The notes under the pieces are model-generated. The model worked only from the letters and a program-made list of their open reading frames with translations. It was not told where the DNA came from and made no database searches. From Bacillus pseudomycoides (GTDB lineage: Bacteria; Bacillota; Bacilli; Bacillales; Bacillaceae_G): a DNA stretch of 64,000 nt. This document shows positions 26,155-35,676 of this stretch, piece by piece. The stretch's first letter is position 1; each line of letters begins with the position of its first letter. A program made the position numbers and the translations under genes. The stretch lies in NCBI RefSeq assembly GCF_022811845.1, contig NZ_CP064266.1, positions 4,588,001 through 4,652,000 of the forward strand. Direction: 5' to 3'.

Positions 26155-27045
26155 TTACTTTTCTATTGACACTCTTGTTACATCTATGAATTGCTGCAGG
26201 GGCAAAGTGATCCATTTATCTTTATGCCACGCAATTTGTGTAAAAATAGGAGCGATTGCATTCTCTAAAACTAACTCCTTCATTGAACCTTGTTGTATAT
26301 CTTTTTCCACTACCATTGCTGGTAAAACCGCTATGCCTAAGCCCGCAATTACACATTGTTTAATTGCTTCCACGCTGACAAACTCAATTTTATTTGCAGG
26401 ATATACATCTTCTGCACGGAATAGTTCCTCAAATATAGTACGATAAGAACAACCAAGTTCTGTTAACAAAAGTGTTTCACTTTCTAAATCCTTTGTACAG
26501 ATTATAGATTTTTCAAGTAAAGGATGATTAGGAAATGCTACTATTTTCAATTCTTCTCGAACTAACGACTCTACATGCAAAGCATCTTCTATTTTACATT
26601 CATCTAAAATAAAGGCTAAATCAAGTTCCCCCTCCATCAGTTGCTCTTTTACAGCTTCATTTGAATGAGCAGGTTTGAATATCAGTTTTATTTGCGGAAA
26701 TTTCAGCTTAAATTCCTTTAAAATTGCAGGAAGCCGATATGTACATTGACTTTCTTGTGCACCAATTACTAATGTACCAGATGTTGTTTCCTCATCTTTC
26801 ACAACCATTTTCGCTTCATAACTTAACGTAATCATTTTATCCGCATACACTAGAAATTTCCGTCCTGCTTCGGTCAGAAAAATACGTTTTCCTAATCGTT
26901 CGAACAATGCTGTTTCAATCTCAGCTTCCAATGCTTTTATTTGTGCCGTCACACTTGATTGAGCAAAATTCAATATTTTTGCTGTCTGCGTAAAGTTCAA
27001 ATTTTCAGCCGCTGTTTTGAATGTGATTAATTGTTTTATCTCCAC
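26155..27045 (-). CDS. LysR-family transcriptional regulator
   Basis: The start is set at GTG 27045, with AAGGAG at good spacing; the frame is open further upstream, but no RBS or LysR sequence lies there. About 296 aa: N-terminal winged helix (FKTAAENLNFTQTAKIL, SSVTAQIKALEAEI) and a LysR substrate domain (LVIGAQESQCTYRLPAIL onward). It is divergent from the quinone oxidoreductase gene, the classic LysR arrangement, so that gene is its probable target. Effector unknown. Confidence 0.88.
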   Translation of the reverse strand: MEIKQLITFKTAAENLNFTQTAKILNFAQSSVTAQIKALEAEIETALFERLGKRIFLTEAGRKFLVYADKMITLSYEAKMVVKDEETTSGTLVIGAQESQCTYRLPAILKEFKLKFPQIKLIFKPAHSNEAVKEQLMEGELDLAFILDECKIEDALHVESLVREELKIVAFPNHPLLEKSIICTKDLESETLLLTELGCSYRTIFEELFRAEDVYPANKIEFVSVEAIKQCVIAGLGIAVLPAMVVEKDIQQGSMKELVLENAIAPIFTQIAWHKDKWITLPLQQFIDVTRVSIEK

Positions 27046-27175
27046 GATACCTGCTCCTTTAAATCGTTTTTTTCGATTGATTCCATTTAAATAATCCTCT
27101 TTGTCTATTGATGTATGTATTGTATGATAGGAAACAATAACAAACAATATCGGCGTACTACTGGAGGTATTTCAA

Positions 27176-28141
27176 ATGAAAGCACTTTGTTTCAAAGAAT
27201 TCGGAAATGCGGATGTATTACAATATCAAGAAGTATCAGATCCGGCTATAAAACCAAATGAAATTCTTGTTCGCACAAAAGCAATTGGCTTAAACTTCGC
27301 TGATATATATAGACGTAGAGGTAACTATCACCTCGTTGGTAAACCTCCTTATATATTAGGATATGAAGGTTCAGGAATTGTAGAGAAAGTTGGTGCTGAA
27401 GTTACCGATGTTACGATTGGAGACCGCATTGCATTTGCTGATGTACCATTCGCAAATGCAGAGTTAGTAGCTGTTCCAAAAGAAAAAGCAATTCCACTCC
27501 CGGGCTCTATTTCCTTTGAGACAGCGTCTTCTGTTTTATTACAAGGGTTAACAGCGCATTACTTGACACAAGACAGCTATAAAGTAAAAGTCGGTGATTT
27601 TGTTTTAGTTCACGCGGCAGCTGGAGGGGTTGGTCAACTTCTCATTCAAATGATTAAAATGCATGGCGCACAAGTCATTGGTCTTACTTCATCTAAAGAA
27701 AAAGCAGAAGCTGCCTATTCCGCTGGAGCGGACCATGTATTTTTATATTCAACACCATGGCGTGAGAATGTGCTAAAAATCACAAAAGATCATGGCGTAG
27801 ATGTGGTATACGAATCAATAGGTTCTACATTAGAAGAGAGCTTTAAAGCTACAAAAATCGGTGGTACCGTCGTATTTTACGGAATGGCCGGTGGTGATCC
27901 AACTCCTGTTGATCCGCGAATGCTGATGGATACTTCAAAAACTTTAACTGGCGGAGATCTTTGGAACGTACTCACAACGTATGAAGAACGCAAAAGCCGT
28001 TCAAGCCAACTATTTGATTGGATTACCGCTGGAAAATTACATATCCAAAATCCAACCACTTTCGCTCTAGAAAACGGTGCTGAAGCACATCGATTATTGG
28101 AAAGTCGAAAAAGTACAGGGAAAATTTTATTAATACCTTGA
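27176..28141 (+). CDS. Quinone oxidoreductase (zinc-free MDR family)
   Basis: 321 aa. An N-terminal GroES-like domain (GLNFADIYRRRGNY, LGYEGSGIVEKVG) and a Rossmann domain with HAAAGGVGQLLIQ (about 145-157), the NADPH motif of QOR/zeta-crystallin. The Cys ligands of zinc alcohol dehydrogenases are absent. It reduces quinones or enones with NADPH in the cytosol. RBS TGGAGG. Divergent LysR gene upstream, and a perfect terminator at 28163-28196. Confidence 0.9.
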   Translation: MKALCFKEFGNADVLQYQEVSDPAIKPNEILVRTKAIGLNFADIYRRRGNYHLVGKPPYILGYEGSGIVEKVGAEVTDVTIGDRIAFADVPFANAELVAVPKEKAIPLPGSISFETASSVLLQGLTAHYLTQDSYKVKVGDFVLVHAAAGGVGQLLIQMIKMHGAQVIGLTSSKEKAEAAYSAGADHVFLYSTPWRENVLKITKDHGVDVVYESIGSTLEESFKATKIGGTVVFYGMAGGDPTPVDPRMLMDTSKTLTGGDLWNVLTTYEERKSRSSQLFDWITAGKLHIQNPTTFALENGAEAHRLLESRKSTGKILLIP

Positions 28142-28162
28142 TCACTTCAACTTAAAAATCAA

Positions 28163-28198
28163 AAAGATAGCTAGAAAATTTCTTCTAGCTATCTTTAT
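28163..28198. terminator. Terminator between quinone reductase and GNAT genes
   Basis: AAAGATAGCTAGAA pairs with TTCTAGCTATCTTT around a 6-nt loop; T/A tracts on both sides make it bidirectional. Confidence 0.85.
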
Positions 28199-28203
28199 TT
28201 GTG

Positions 28204-28731
28204 CTACTCAGAAAAAGCTTCCGAATATTGAACAACACCTTGCACATTTTGAAGCGCATTCTCCGTTAACTCCATAGCCATAAACACTTCATCTGGCACC
28301 TCAAATGGCGAACGTATATGCCATAGACTAGCTGGTTTAAAACCAAATTTCGGATAATAATCTTTATGTCCAAGCACAATTACAGAATGATAGCCGAGCT
28401 CCTTTGCTTTTCTTAATACATTCGAAATCAACAGGCTTCCAATTCCCTTTTTCTGATACTCTGACGCAACAGATACTGGAGCAAGGGCCAATGATTCCAC
28501 CGATTTATCACCATCTACTATTTTAATTTTAGATAATAGGACGTGACCGACAATTTCTTTATCTACCGCCACTAATGATAATTCTGGAATAAACGCATCA
28601 GATTTTCTAATACGATTTACAAGTTCATGTTCTTTCTGATCGCTAAATGCTTCATTTAAAAATGCTTGTTTTACAACCTCTTCTGCCCTGTTATAATCTT
28701 TCTCAAGTTCTTGTCTAATCTTTATATTCAT
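28204..28731 (-). CDS. GNAT N-acetyltransferase (YhbS-like)
   Basis: 175 aa. GNAT core: ALAPVSVASEYQKKGIGSLLI (acetyl-CoA loop), then SVIVLGHKDYYPKFGFKPAS, the YhbS-subfamily signature. Substrate unknown. It starts 6 bp after the stop of the MutS2-like gene on the same strand, so the two are probably co-transcribed. Confidence 0.85.
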   Translation of the reverse strand: MNIKIRQELEKDYNRAEEVVKQAFLNEAFSDQKEHELVNRIRKSDAFIPELSLVAVDKEIVGHVLLSKIKIVDGDKSVESLALAPVSVASEYQKKGIGSLLISNVLRKAKELGYHSVIVLGHKDYYPKFGFKPASLWHIRSPFEVPDEVFMAMELTENALQNVQGVVQYSEAFSE

Positions 28732-28737
28732 AGCACC

Positions 28738-30639
28738 TCACCCTCTATTCTTTCTTATTTCTTTTTGAATTTTACGCAGCGCTTTTTTCGATCCACGCTC
28801 TATATCATGCTGCATTTTCCGTTCTTTATAATCCACAAACAACGTGTCTAAATCATACCCTTCTGGATATAATTCCTTTCCCTGTACTTCTAAAGAAATT
28901 CGCTTCACGTTTACTTCAATGAATTGGTCATTATAAAACACAACGACATTGAAGAAATTGTCTTTTTCTTTATATACAATTCCAAAGTCATCATAGTCTA
29001 ATAATTTTACACGGTCTCCCTTTTCATATTCATGTTTCTCTTCTATTTTCTCTTGCACAACCTTAGGCTTTCTTATTCTGCTTTCATTCAGTCTCTCTAA
29101 ACGATACTCTTTATTTTCCATATAACCTTTCGCTCTTTGCAGTACGTTTTCTCGCACGTTCATTTTTCTAGAAATCCATAAGGCGTTGCTCTCTCCCGAT
29201 TTCCCTATCATTAACTTATACATCGGTTCCAACGTTTCACTATTAAATAGCATCGCGGCATTCATAAAATCAATATGCATTTCTGAAAATCGTTTAATCT
29301 CGCCATAATGCGTAGTCGCGACAGTTATACAACCCATATGATAAAATTCTTCTAAAATAGAAATCGCAAGTGCAGCTCCTTCATTCGGCTCCGTACCACT
29401 TCCTATTTCATCAAATAGTAGCAGCGTATTATTATTTGATACTCTCATAATTTCTGAAAGGTTTTTCATATGAGATGAAAATGTACTTAGCGCATTTTCT
29501 ATACTTTGATTATCGCCAATGTCTACAAAGACATGTTCAAAAACAGCAATCTCTGTTTCCTTGTCTGCTGCAATATGAAACCCTGACATTGTCGCTAATG
29601 TTACTAAACCAATTGTTTTGAGCACAATCGTTTTTCCCCCAGCATTTGGTCCCGTAATAATTAAGCTTCGATAATTTTGCCCAATTTCAAAATGAAGTGG
29701 TACAACTTCCCCTGATAAAAGCGGATGCTTACAACGCACTAACTTTACATACCCATAATCATTCAATTTCGGTGCTATCCCGCCAATATGTTTACTACAC
29801 TTCGCTTTTGCAAACACCATATCATATTGACTAATCAGCTCCATATTAATCTTAATGTTATAAATGTCCTCTAAGATCATTCCTGATAAAGTAGCTAATA
29901 TTTGATACTCTTCCATCGCTTCTTCCGCTTTTAAACTGGCTAATTCCACGTTTAATTTTGTAACAGTATTTGGTTCTATAAAAACGGTAGAGCCTTTAGA
30001 AGAAACTTCAACAATTGTTCCTGCAACTTGATTTTTATAGGACGCTTTCACTGGAATCGTATATCGATCGTCTTTTTTACTAATAAAGAATTCTTGAATA
30101 TACTTTTTATTTGTACTACTATTTAAAAATTTATTTAACCGTTCCTTAATTTTCCCCTCTACTGAATCGATGCTATTTCGAATTCGCTTTAATTCTTTAC
30201 TTGCAGCAGAATCGACGTTATTTCCTTTAATCGAAAAATTAATTTCTTCTTCCACACTTTTGAATTCAGTCATTGAATTCGCATACGCTGCTAATACTGG
30301 TGCGAAAAATTCTTTATCCAGCATAAATTTTTTAACCTTTCGACAGCCTCTTAAAAAATCTGATACACTAACTAGCTCAGTTGGATCCAAAATCATTCCC
30401 TTTTCTAATTTTGGGATTGTACTATCGATATTAGAAATTCCCAAAAACGGTACATGCCCTTCTGCATCTAATATCGCTCGTGCTTCCGTTGTTTCATTTA
30501 AACGATTTTTCACTACTTTGATATTTGCGCTAGGCTCCAATTTATCTAACAACTGCTTTCCTAACCCACTCACACAATACGATTTAACGATTTCCTTCAA
30601 CTCGTTATATTGCAACTTTTCAAAAATCATTTGATTCAA
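28738..30639 (-). CDS. MutS2-type ATPase lacking the C-terminal Smr nuclease domain
   Basis: 633 aa. It shares the MutS2 layout: an N-terminal clamp/core with a long helical region, then an ABC-type MutS ATPase with Walker A GPNAGGKTI (around 330), LLLFDEIGSGTEPNEGAAL (Walker B/signature) and TTHYGE. After the ATPase comes a KOW-like beta segment (HEYEKGDRVKLLDYDDFGIV) and a basic tail, and then the protein ends. MutS2 proper (about 780 aa) adds an Smr domain. It therefore looks like a paralogue that may bind branched DNA or stalled ribosomes without cutting. The start is TTG 30639, with GAGGAG upstream. Confidence 0.87.
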   Translation of the reverse strand: MNQMIFEKLQYNELKEIVKSYCVSGLGKQLLDKLEPSANIKVVKNRLNETTEARAILDAEGHVPFLGISNIDSTIPKLEKGMILDPTELVSVSDFLRGCRKVKKFMLDKEFFAPVLAAYANSMTEFKSVEEEINFSIKGNNVDSAASKELKRIRNSIDSVEGKIKERLNKFLNSSTNKKYIQEFFISKKDDRYTIPVKASYKNQVAGTIVEVSSKGSTVFIEPNTVTKLNVELASLKAEEAMEEYQILATLSGMILEDIYNIKINMELISQYDMVFAKAKCSKHIGGIAPKLNDYGYVKLVRCKHPLLSGEVVPLHFEIGQNYRSLIITGPNAGGKTIVLKTIGLVTLATMSGFHIAADKETEIAVFEHVFVDIGDNQSIENALSTFSSHMKNLSEIMRVSNNNTLLLFDEIGSGTEPNEGAALAISILEEFYHMGCITVATTHYGEIKRFSEMHIDFMNAAMLFNSETLEPMYKLMIGKSGESNALWISRKMNVRENVLQRAKGYMENKEYRLERLNESRIRKPKVVQEKIEEKHEYEKGDRVKLLDYDDFGIVYKEKDNFFNVVVFYNDQFIEVNVKRISLEVQGKELYPEGYDLDTLFVDYKERKMQHDIERGSKKALRKIQKEIRKNRG

Positions 30640-31219
30640 TTTCTATTCTCCTCACTATGATTTACTCACATCATAAATGAAGATACCTACCCATTAGATT
30701 TCAATGAGATTTAAATAATTAAATTTTCATATGATAAAAATAAACACAAAAAAGCTGCGGAGACACCGCAGCTTTTTACATTTACAAGGCCTGTGCAAAA
30801 TATTAGGAAATAAACCATCTCCAAAAACATATGGCTATCCCTTAATCATTACACGCTTTATAAAGTATTGTAGGTATCTTCATAGGTTATTTGAAATAAA
30901 TCCATGACAAAATTAGGGGTATGAATTATATAAAAATCCCCTGTTCTCATCAGATTTATTTCATTCAATTTTTTCCTATTTAGAACCTACCGCACTCACA
31001 AAAAGCACCTCTCATTAATTTATAATTATGTTCATTGAAATCTAATTTATTGAAATCATCATACTATATGTTATAAAAGAAGTAAAGGTGTCATGATTAT
31101 CATACTTTAGTCGTAAGTATATATGTGGATTTTCTATTCAACGTATCGCGGATGTTTTCTTGATTCATATTCGGTACAATTATTACATAAATAGCTAAAA
31201 GAAATAAGGAGTGATCAAT
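30640..31219. other. 580-bp divergent intergenic region with an unassigned terminator
   Basis: Between the MutS2-like (minus) and nat (plus) genes. It contains the terminator at 30749-30777 and a small AGGGGT...CCCCT hairpin (about 30913-30940). No ORF is credible. Confidence 0.5.
30749..30777. terminator. Orphan terminator upstream of the MutS2-like gene
   Basis: AAAAAGCTGCGG-AGACA-CCGCAGCTTTTT is perfect. It lies about 110 bp upstream of the minus-strand start and faces no neighbouring gene end, so it may be a leader attenuator or a relic of a lost gene. Confidence 0.75.
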
Positions 31220-32011
31220 ATGACAGATCTCCAAAAACAATTCTTCTCTAGAGTGAATATAGAAGCAAAGGAATCTATTTCATTTGAAGAGTTAAATGAA
31301 ATTCTTTATGCAATGGCACAAGCAATTCCATTTGAAAATTTGGATATTATTCAAGGTACAGTAAAAGAGATTTCAAGAGAAAATCTCCAAGAAAAAATCT
31401 TAGTGAACAACCGTGGTGGTCTTTGTTACGAGTTAAATCCCACGATGTATTACTTCCTTAAAGATTGCGGTTTTGATGTTCACTTAGTATCAGGAACAGT
31501 TTATTATGCCGCTTCTAATACTTGGGCTGTTGATTCAGGCCATGTGGCAACTGTTTTAAAACATAATGCTGAACTTTATTTAATTGAAGTCGGTTTCGGT
31601 TCAAACCTTCCTCTTTTACCTGTTCCCTTCACCGGTGAGATTGTTCATTCCGTTACTGGTGACTATCGCATCAGAAAAGAAACAACTCCAAAAGGAAACT
31701 ATATTTTAGAGATGAAAAAAAACAAAGAATTTCTAAAACAGGATTCTTCTCAAGATTGGACATTAGGTTACGCATTTTATATAGAAGCAGTTGACGAAAG
31801 AAAATTAAATGAAGCACAAAAAACAATTGTAGAACATACAGACTCTCCTTTTAATACAGTACCTCTTACCGTAAAACTAACTTCTGACGGGCATGCTACT
31901 CTCTCAAAAGATAGTTTTACAGTAACCAGACAAGGAAAACAGAGTAAAATAGAGATTACAAAAGAGCAATATGCAGACCTATTGTACGCAACATTCGGTA
32001 TACAATTATAA
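31220..32011 (+). CDS. nat: Arylamine N-acetyltransferase with a Cys-His-Glu triad (NAT3-like)
   Basis: The start is set at ATG 31220 (AAGGAGTG upstream); 263 aa, the normal NAT size. It transfers acetyl from acetyl-CoA to aromatic amines and hydrazines. Catalytic Cys69 is in NNRGGLCYELN, and His108 is in VDSGHVAT. The third triad position, usually Asp in a DVGFG motif, is Glu123 here (LIEVGFGSN). A Cys-His-Glu NAT has been characterised from B. cereus (NAT3), and this gene fits it. Monocistronic with a perfect terminator. Confidence 0.93.
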   Translation: MTDLQKQFFSRVNIEAKESISFEELNEILYAMAQAIPFENLDIIQGTVKEISRENLQEKILVNNRGGLCYELNPTMYYFLKDCGFDVHLVSGTVYYAASNTWAVDSGHVATVLKHNAELYLIEVGFGSNLPLLPVPFTGEIVHSVTGDYRIRKETTPKGNYILEMKKNKEFLKQDSSQDWTLGYAFYIEAVDERKLNEAQKTIVEHTDSPFNTVPLTVKLTSDGHATLSKDSFTVTRQGKQSKIEITKEQYADLLYATFGIQL

Positions 32012-32021
32012 TCTACACGAT

Positions 32022-32053
32022 AAAAAGTCTTGCCACTGTTGGCAAGACTTTTT
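32022..32053. terminator. Terminator after nat (bidirectional)
   Basis: AAAAAGTCTTGCCA pairs with TGGCAAGACTTTTT around CTGT. Confidence 0.88.
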
Positions 32054-32065
32054 ATTTTCTTCTAT

Positions 32066-32515
32066 TCACGCTGATTTTTTATCTCGAATTCTACCACTGT
32101 TAAAATACAGAAAGATAGGTAGCGGAATAACGATAAAACCTAAGCTTTTAATCATTGTATTTTTCGCTTCCTGCTTGACCGTTTCTTTTCTATCTTCTAC
32201 ATTCTGATCATATTCTGCACGAATTTGCTCTTCACTTACCGTTTGTTGTGAATTTTTCACTTCCATTAATTTCATCTGTTTAAATGAATCATAAGATTCA
32301 TAGTAAGAAGGTGGACTGATATAATCTGATAATCCCATAAATATGCCGATTCCTCCTCCAATAGATAACATCAGGGTCGCAAATAGTACTAAATGTACAT
32401 ATAATTGTCTAAACACATCTTCCTCCCCCTCTTTTTTCCATTTCATAATCGCTAACAAAATAAACACGATAATCGCAATCGGTAAACCTAACATAATGAA
32501 TGGAATTAGAATCAA
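32066..32515 (-). CDS. Hypothetical membrane protein, 149 aa
   Basis: TTG start with GGAGGTGG upstream. TM segments at about 3-23, 40-61 and 122-138 flank a charged, Glu/Lys-rich loop (residues 64-120, helical, with EEQIRAEYDQNVEDRKETV). Not a family I can name. It shares the nat terminator by convergence and has no operon partner. Confidence 0.6.
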   Translation of the reverse strand: MILIPFIMLGLPIAIIVFILLAIMKWKKEGEEDVFRQLYVHLVLFATLMLSIGGGIGIFMGLSDYISPPSYYESYDSFKQMKLMEVKNSQQTVSEEQIRAEYDQNVEDRKETVKQEAKNTMIKSLGFIVIPLPIFLYFNSGRIRDKKSA

Positions 32516-32724
32516 TACACTTCCACCTCCTTAAATAAATATATTTTTCTGCTGTAAATACATGCACTATCCCCTTTACAAATATTTGAATTTAAGAAAT
32601 ACATATCATGTAACCACACCAATACTCTCTTTTTTATTTTTCGTACAGCAGGGATTCTTTGCAATTTGTTGTATTTCATAGTTATATAGAATATACAAAA
32701 TATATATCTAGGAAGGAAATGATT

Positions 32725-34512
32725 ATGACAGAATTTAAAAATAGAATGGATGTATCCGATCACGAAAAGTGGGATTTAACGGATATTTATAAAACGATTG
32801 AAAACTGGGAAAACGACTACCAAAAAATCGAAACATTAACAGAGGATTTAAAAAAATGTAATGGGACTATCCATGATGGTCAAAGCCTACTTGCCTATCT
32901 TACGAAAAGTGAAGAAATATCAAGTTTGTTTAATTTAGTTTATGCTTATGCAAGACTGCAATCAGACCTTGATACACGTAATATAGAAGCACAGTCCCTT
33001 GTAGATAAAGCATCGCAGTTACATGTTAAAATAAGTGCTGCTCGTTCCTTCTTCTCACCATTTTTACTGAGTATCGATGAGAAAACATTACATTCTTATG
33101 TAGAGGAAAACGAAGGCTTACAATATTATAAAGATGACTTATTCGAGTTATATCGATATAAAAAACATGTTTTAAACAAAGATAAAGAAGAAATCTTATC
33201 ACAAATGGGCGAGGCTCTTTCCTCTCCTCAACAAACATACGGAATGCTCAATAATGCAGATATAGCATTTGGAGAAGTTACAACCGATGATGGAAATAAA
33301 GTAAGTTTAACACGCGGCATGTACTCAAAATTAATAAAAGATGAAAACAGAGATAAGAGAAAAGAAGCTTACAAAGCATACTATCAACCATATGTACAGC
33401 TAAAAAACTCTATCGCTTCCACTTTAGCAGCGGCTATTAAAAACAATGTTACCATTTCAAAAATTAGAAATTACCCATCGGCTTTAGAAAAATCTCTATT
33501 TAGTGATATGGTTCCAAAAGAAGTATATGATAATTTAATTCATACAACTAAAAAGAACATTGCATCTCTACATACATATAATCATTTACGAAAAAAGAAA
33601 TTACAATTAGATGAATTAAGACAATATGATCTAAATGTTGATTTAGTAAAAGGTGTAAAGCAAGAGATTCCCTATGATGAAGCATTTGAAATCATGCTTA
33701 CGTCCCTTTCTCCACTCGGTGAAGAATATCTTCAAACGCTTCGAGGTTTTAAAGATAAACGTTATATAGATGTAAGAGAATTACCTGGAAAACGTTCGGG
33801 TGCCTATAATTTTGGCGTATATGGTGTTCACCCGTTTATTTTGTTAAATCATAATGACGACTTAAATAGTCTCTTTACACTTACTCATGAATGTGGGCAT
33901 GGTATGCATACGTATTATTCACATAAGTTTCAGCCGAGAATCTCTGCTCATTATTCAATCTTTGTCGCAGAAGTCGCTTCAACAGTAAATGAAGTGCTAC
34001 TAATTCACCATTTATTAAAAGAAGCGAAAGATATAGACGTACGCAAACATTTAATCAATCACTTTATTGATCAATTTAAAGGAACTTTCTTTACACAAGT
34101 TATGTTTGCTGAATTTGAAAAAATTACGCACGAAATGGCACATCAAGGTAAACCATTAAATGCCCAAGCATTTAATGATGTATATGAAAACTTGTTTAGA
34201 GAATACAATGGGGATACACTCGTATTCGACGAAGAAGTAAAATATGGCTGGGCTAGAATCCCTCATTTTTACCGACCATTTTACGTTTACAAATACGCTA
34301 CTGGATTTGCTTCTGCAATTCAAATTGCAGAACAACTTTTAAGCGGCGATCCTATCGCTCAGCAAAATTATATCGAATTCTTAAAAGGTGGAAGTTCAGA
34401 TTATCCACTCAATCTTTTAAAGAAAACTGGAGTAGATTTAACAACACCACAACCAATTGAAAGTGCATTAGATCGTTTTAATAAACTAGTTGAAGAATTT
34501 TCATCACTGTAA
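32725..34512 (+). CDS. pepF: Oligoendopeptidase F (M3 metallopeptidase)
   Basis: The start is taken at ATG 32725, eight bases after AGGAAGG; in-frame codons upstream lack an RBS. 595 aa, typical PepF. Zinc motif LTHECGHGMHTYY (HExxH at about 388-392) with the third ligand Glu downstream in AEVASTVNE. Cytosolic peptidase that trims oligopeptides of about 7-17 residues; family members affect protein turnover and sporulation signalling peptides. Single gene with its own terminator. Confidence 0.93.
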   Translation: MTEFKNRMDVSDHEKWDLTDIYKTIENWENDYQKIETLTEDLKKCNGTIHDGQSLLAYLTKSEEISSLFNLVYAYARLQSDLDTRNIEAQSLVDKASQLHVKISAARSFFSPFLLSIDEKTLHSYVEENEGLQYYKDDLFELYRYKKHVLNKDKEEILSQMGEALSSPQQTYGMLNNADIAFGEVTTDDGNKVSLTRGMYSKLIKDENRDKRKEAYKAYYQPYVQLKNSIASTLAAAIKNNVTISKIRNYPSALEKSLFSDMVPKEVYDNLIHTTKKNIASLHTYNHLRKKKLQLDELRQYDLNVDLVKGVKQEIPYDEAFEIMLTSLSPLGEEYLQTLRGFKDKRYIDVRELPGKRSGAYNFGVYGVHPFILLNHNDDLNSLFTLTHECGHGMHTYYSHKFQPRISAHYSIFVAEVASTVNEVLLIHHLLKEAKDIDVRKHLINHFIDQFKGTFFTQVMFAEFEKITHEMAHQGKPLNAQAFNDVYENLFREYNGDTLVFDEEVKYGWARIPHFYRPFYVYKYATGFASAIQIAEQLLSGDPIAQQNYIEFLKGGSSDYPLNLLKKTGVDLTTPQPIESALDRFNKLVEEFSSL

Positions 34513-34515
34513 CAA

Positions 34516-34545
34516 AAAAAGCCTCTCACGCTAGAGGCTTTTTCA
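34516..34545. terminator. Terminator after pepF (bidirectional)
   Basis: AAAAAGCCTCT pairs with AGAGGCTTTTT around CACGCT. Confidence 0.85.
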
Positions 34546-34548
34546 AAT

Positions 34549-35676
34549 TCATTTTTCTTCTAATAAATCTTTTGCCATCTTTCGAAATTCCTGATTAAAT
34601 GCATCACTCATCCCGTTTTGAACATTCGAGAAAAGAATGACAAAAATTCGCTTATCCCAATTAAAATTATTAAATGTATTCCATCCAGCTAATACACCGT
34701 GGTTGTGGTAATAATCTGGATACATATAAAAACTAAATCCATATTTCCTTGCAGGTGATACAGTGAACATATCTGATAAACTTTGTTTCGAAAGTAGTTT
34801 GCCCGTCATAATTGCTTCATCTAACCTCTTCATATCTTCTACAGTTGTATACATCTCACCACAACCGTATAACCAGTTCATTCTTAGGCTAGGAGCAGAT
34901 ACGAATTCATTACCTTTCTTTGTATAACCTTCTGCGAAAAATATATCCCCAGGGAACTTTGTCCCCATACCAGATTCATGCATTCCAACTGGAGTAAAAA
35001 CATGTTCTTTTACATATTCAGCTAATGGTTGATTCGAAATTTGTTCTACAATATAAGCAAGGACCATATAATTATAGTCTGTATATCTCCAGCCTGTCCC
35101 GGCAGGAAATTCAAGATTTTGTGAACCGATCCATTTTACTAATCTTTCGTGTGATGCCGCATCCACCTTCCCCTTCCCTTGCTCTGGTAGTCCAGATGTA
35201 TGCGTTAATAAGTGCCTTAAAGTAATATTTTTATCCGCTGGGAATGAAGGGATATATTTATTCACATTATCTTCTATATTTAATTTCCCTTTTTCTTGCA
35301 GCTGTAATATAGATACTGCGACTACTGTCTTAGTGATTGAACCAATACGATATTTTGTTCTTGGCGTTGTTAAAACTTTATCCTTCATATTCGCATAGCC
35401 ATACCCTTTTCGTAAAATCACATGATTTCTATCCGTCACAAGCACGGTCCCATTAAACCCTTTTTCTTTTAAATATTGGTCTAATTTTTCCGCTACAAGC
35501 TCATAACGGGTACGCTTCTCCGTATTTACTTTTGGCTTATCATTTTCTATTTTACTATTAGAATCTGAAAATACTTTTAATGTTTGTGTCTTATTTTTAT
35601 TTGTTTGCATTAACATATATACACTTAAGCAAAAAATTGCGATAATAAAGCAAACGATTAAACATCTCTTAAACAT
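34549..35676 (-). CDS. Membrane-anchored serine hydrolase of the beta-lactamase class C / PBP4-like family
   Basis: 375 aa. N-terminal signal-anchor (CLIVCFIIAIFCLSVYML, 5-22), a polar linker, then the serine hydrolase domain from about 60. SITK (IGSITKTVVAV) is the SxxK nucleophile motif, RYTDYNYMVL the Tyr motif, and HNHGVLAGWNTF near the C-terminus the third (HxG) motif. Such enzymes act as D-Ala carboxypeptidases, esterases or D-amino peptidases outside the membrane; the substrate is open. Confidence 0.85.
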   Translation of the reverse strand: MFKRCLIVCFIIAIFCLSVYMLMQTNKNKTQTLKVFSDSNSKIENDKPKVNTEKRTRYELVAEKLDQYLKEKGFNGTVLVTDRNHVILRKGYGYANMKDKVLTTPRTKYRIGSITKTVVAVSILQLQEKGKLNIEDNVNKYIPSFPADKNITLRHLLTHTSGLPEQGKGKVDAASHERLVKWIGSQNLEFPAGTGWRYTDYNYMVLAYIVEQISNQPLAEYVKEHVFTPVGMHESGMGTKFPGDIFFAEGYTKKGNEFVSAPSLRMNWLYGCGEMYTTVEDMKRLDEAIMTGKLLSKQSLSDMFTVSPARKYGFSFYMYPDYYHNHGVLAGWNTFNNFNWDKRIFVILFSNVQNGMSDAFNQEFRKMAKDLLEEK

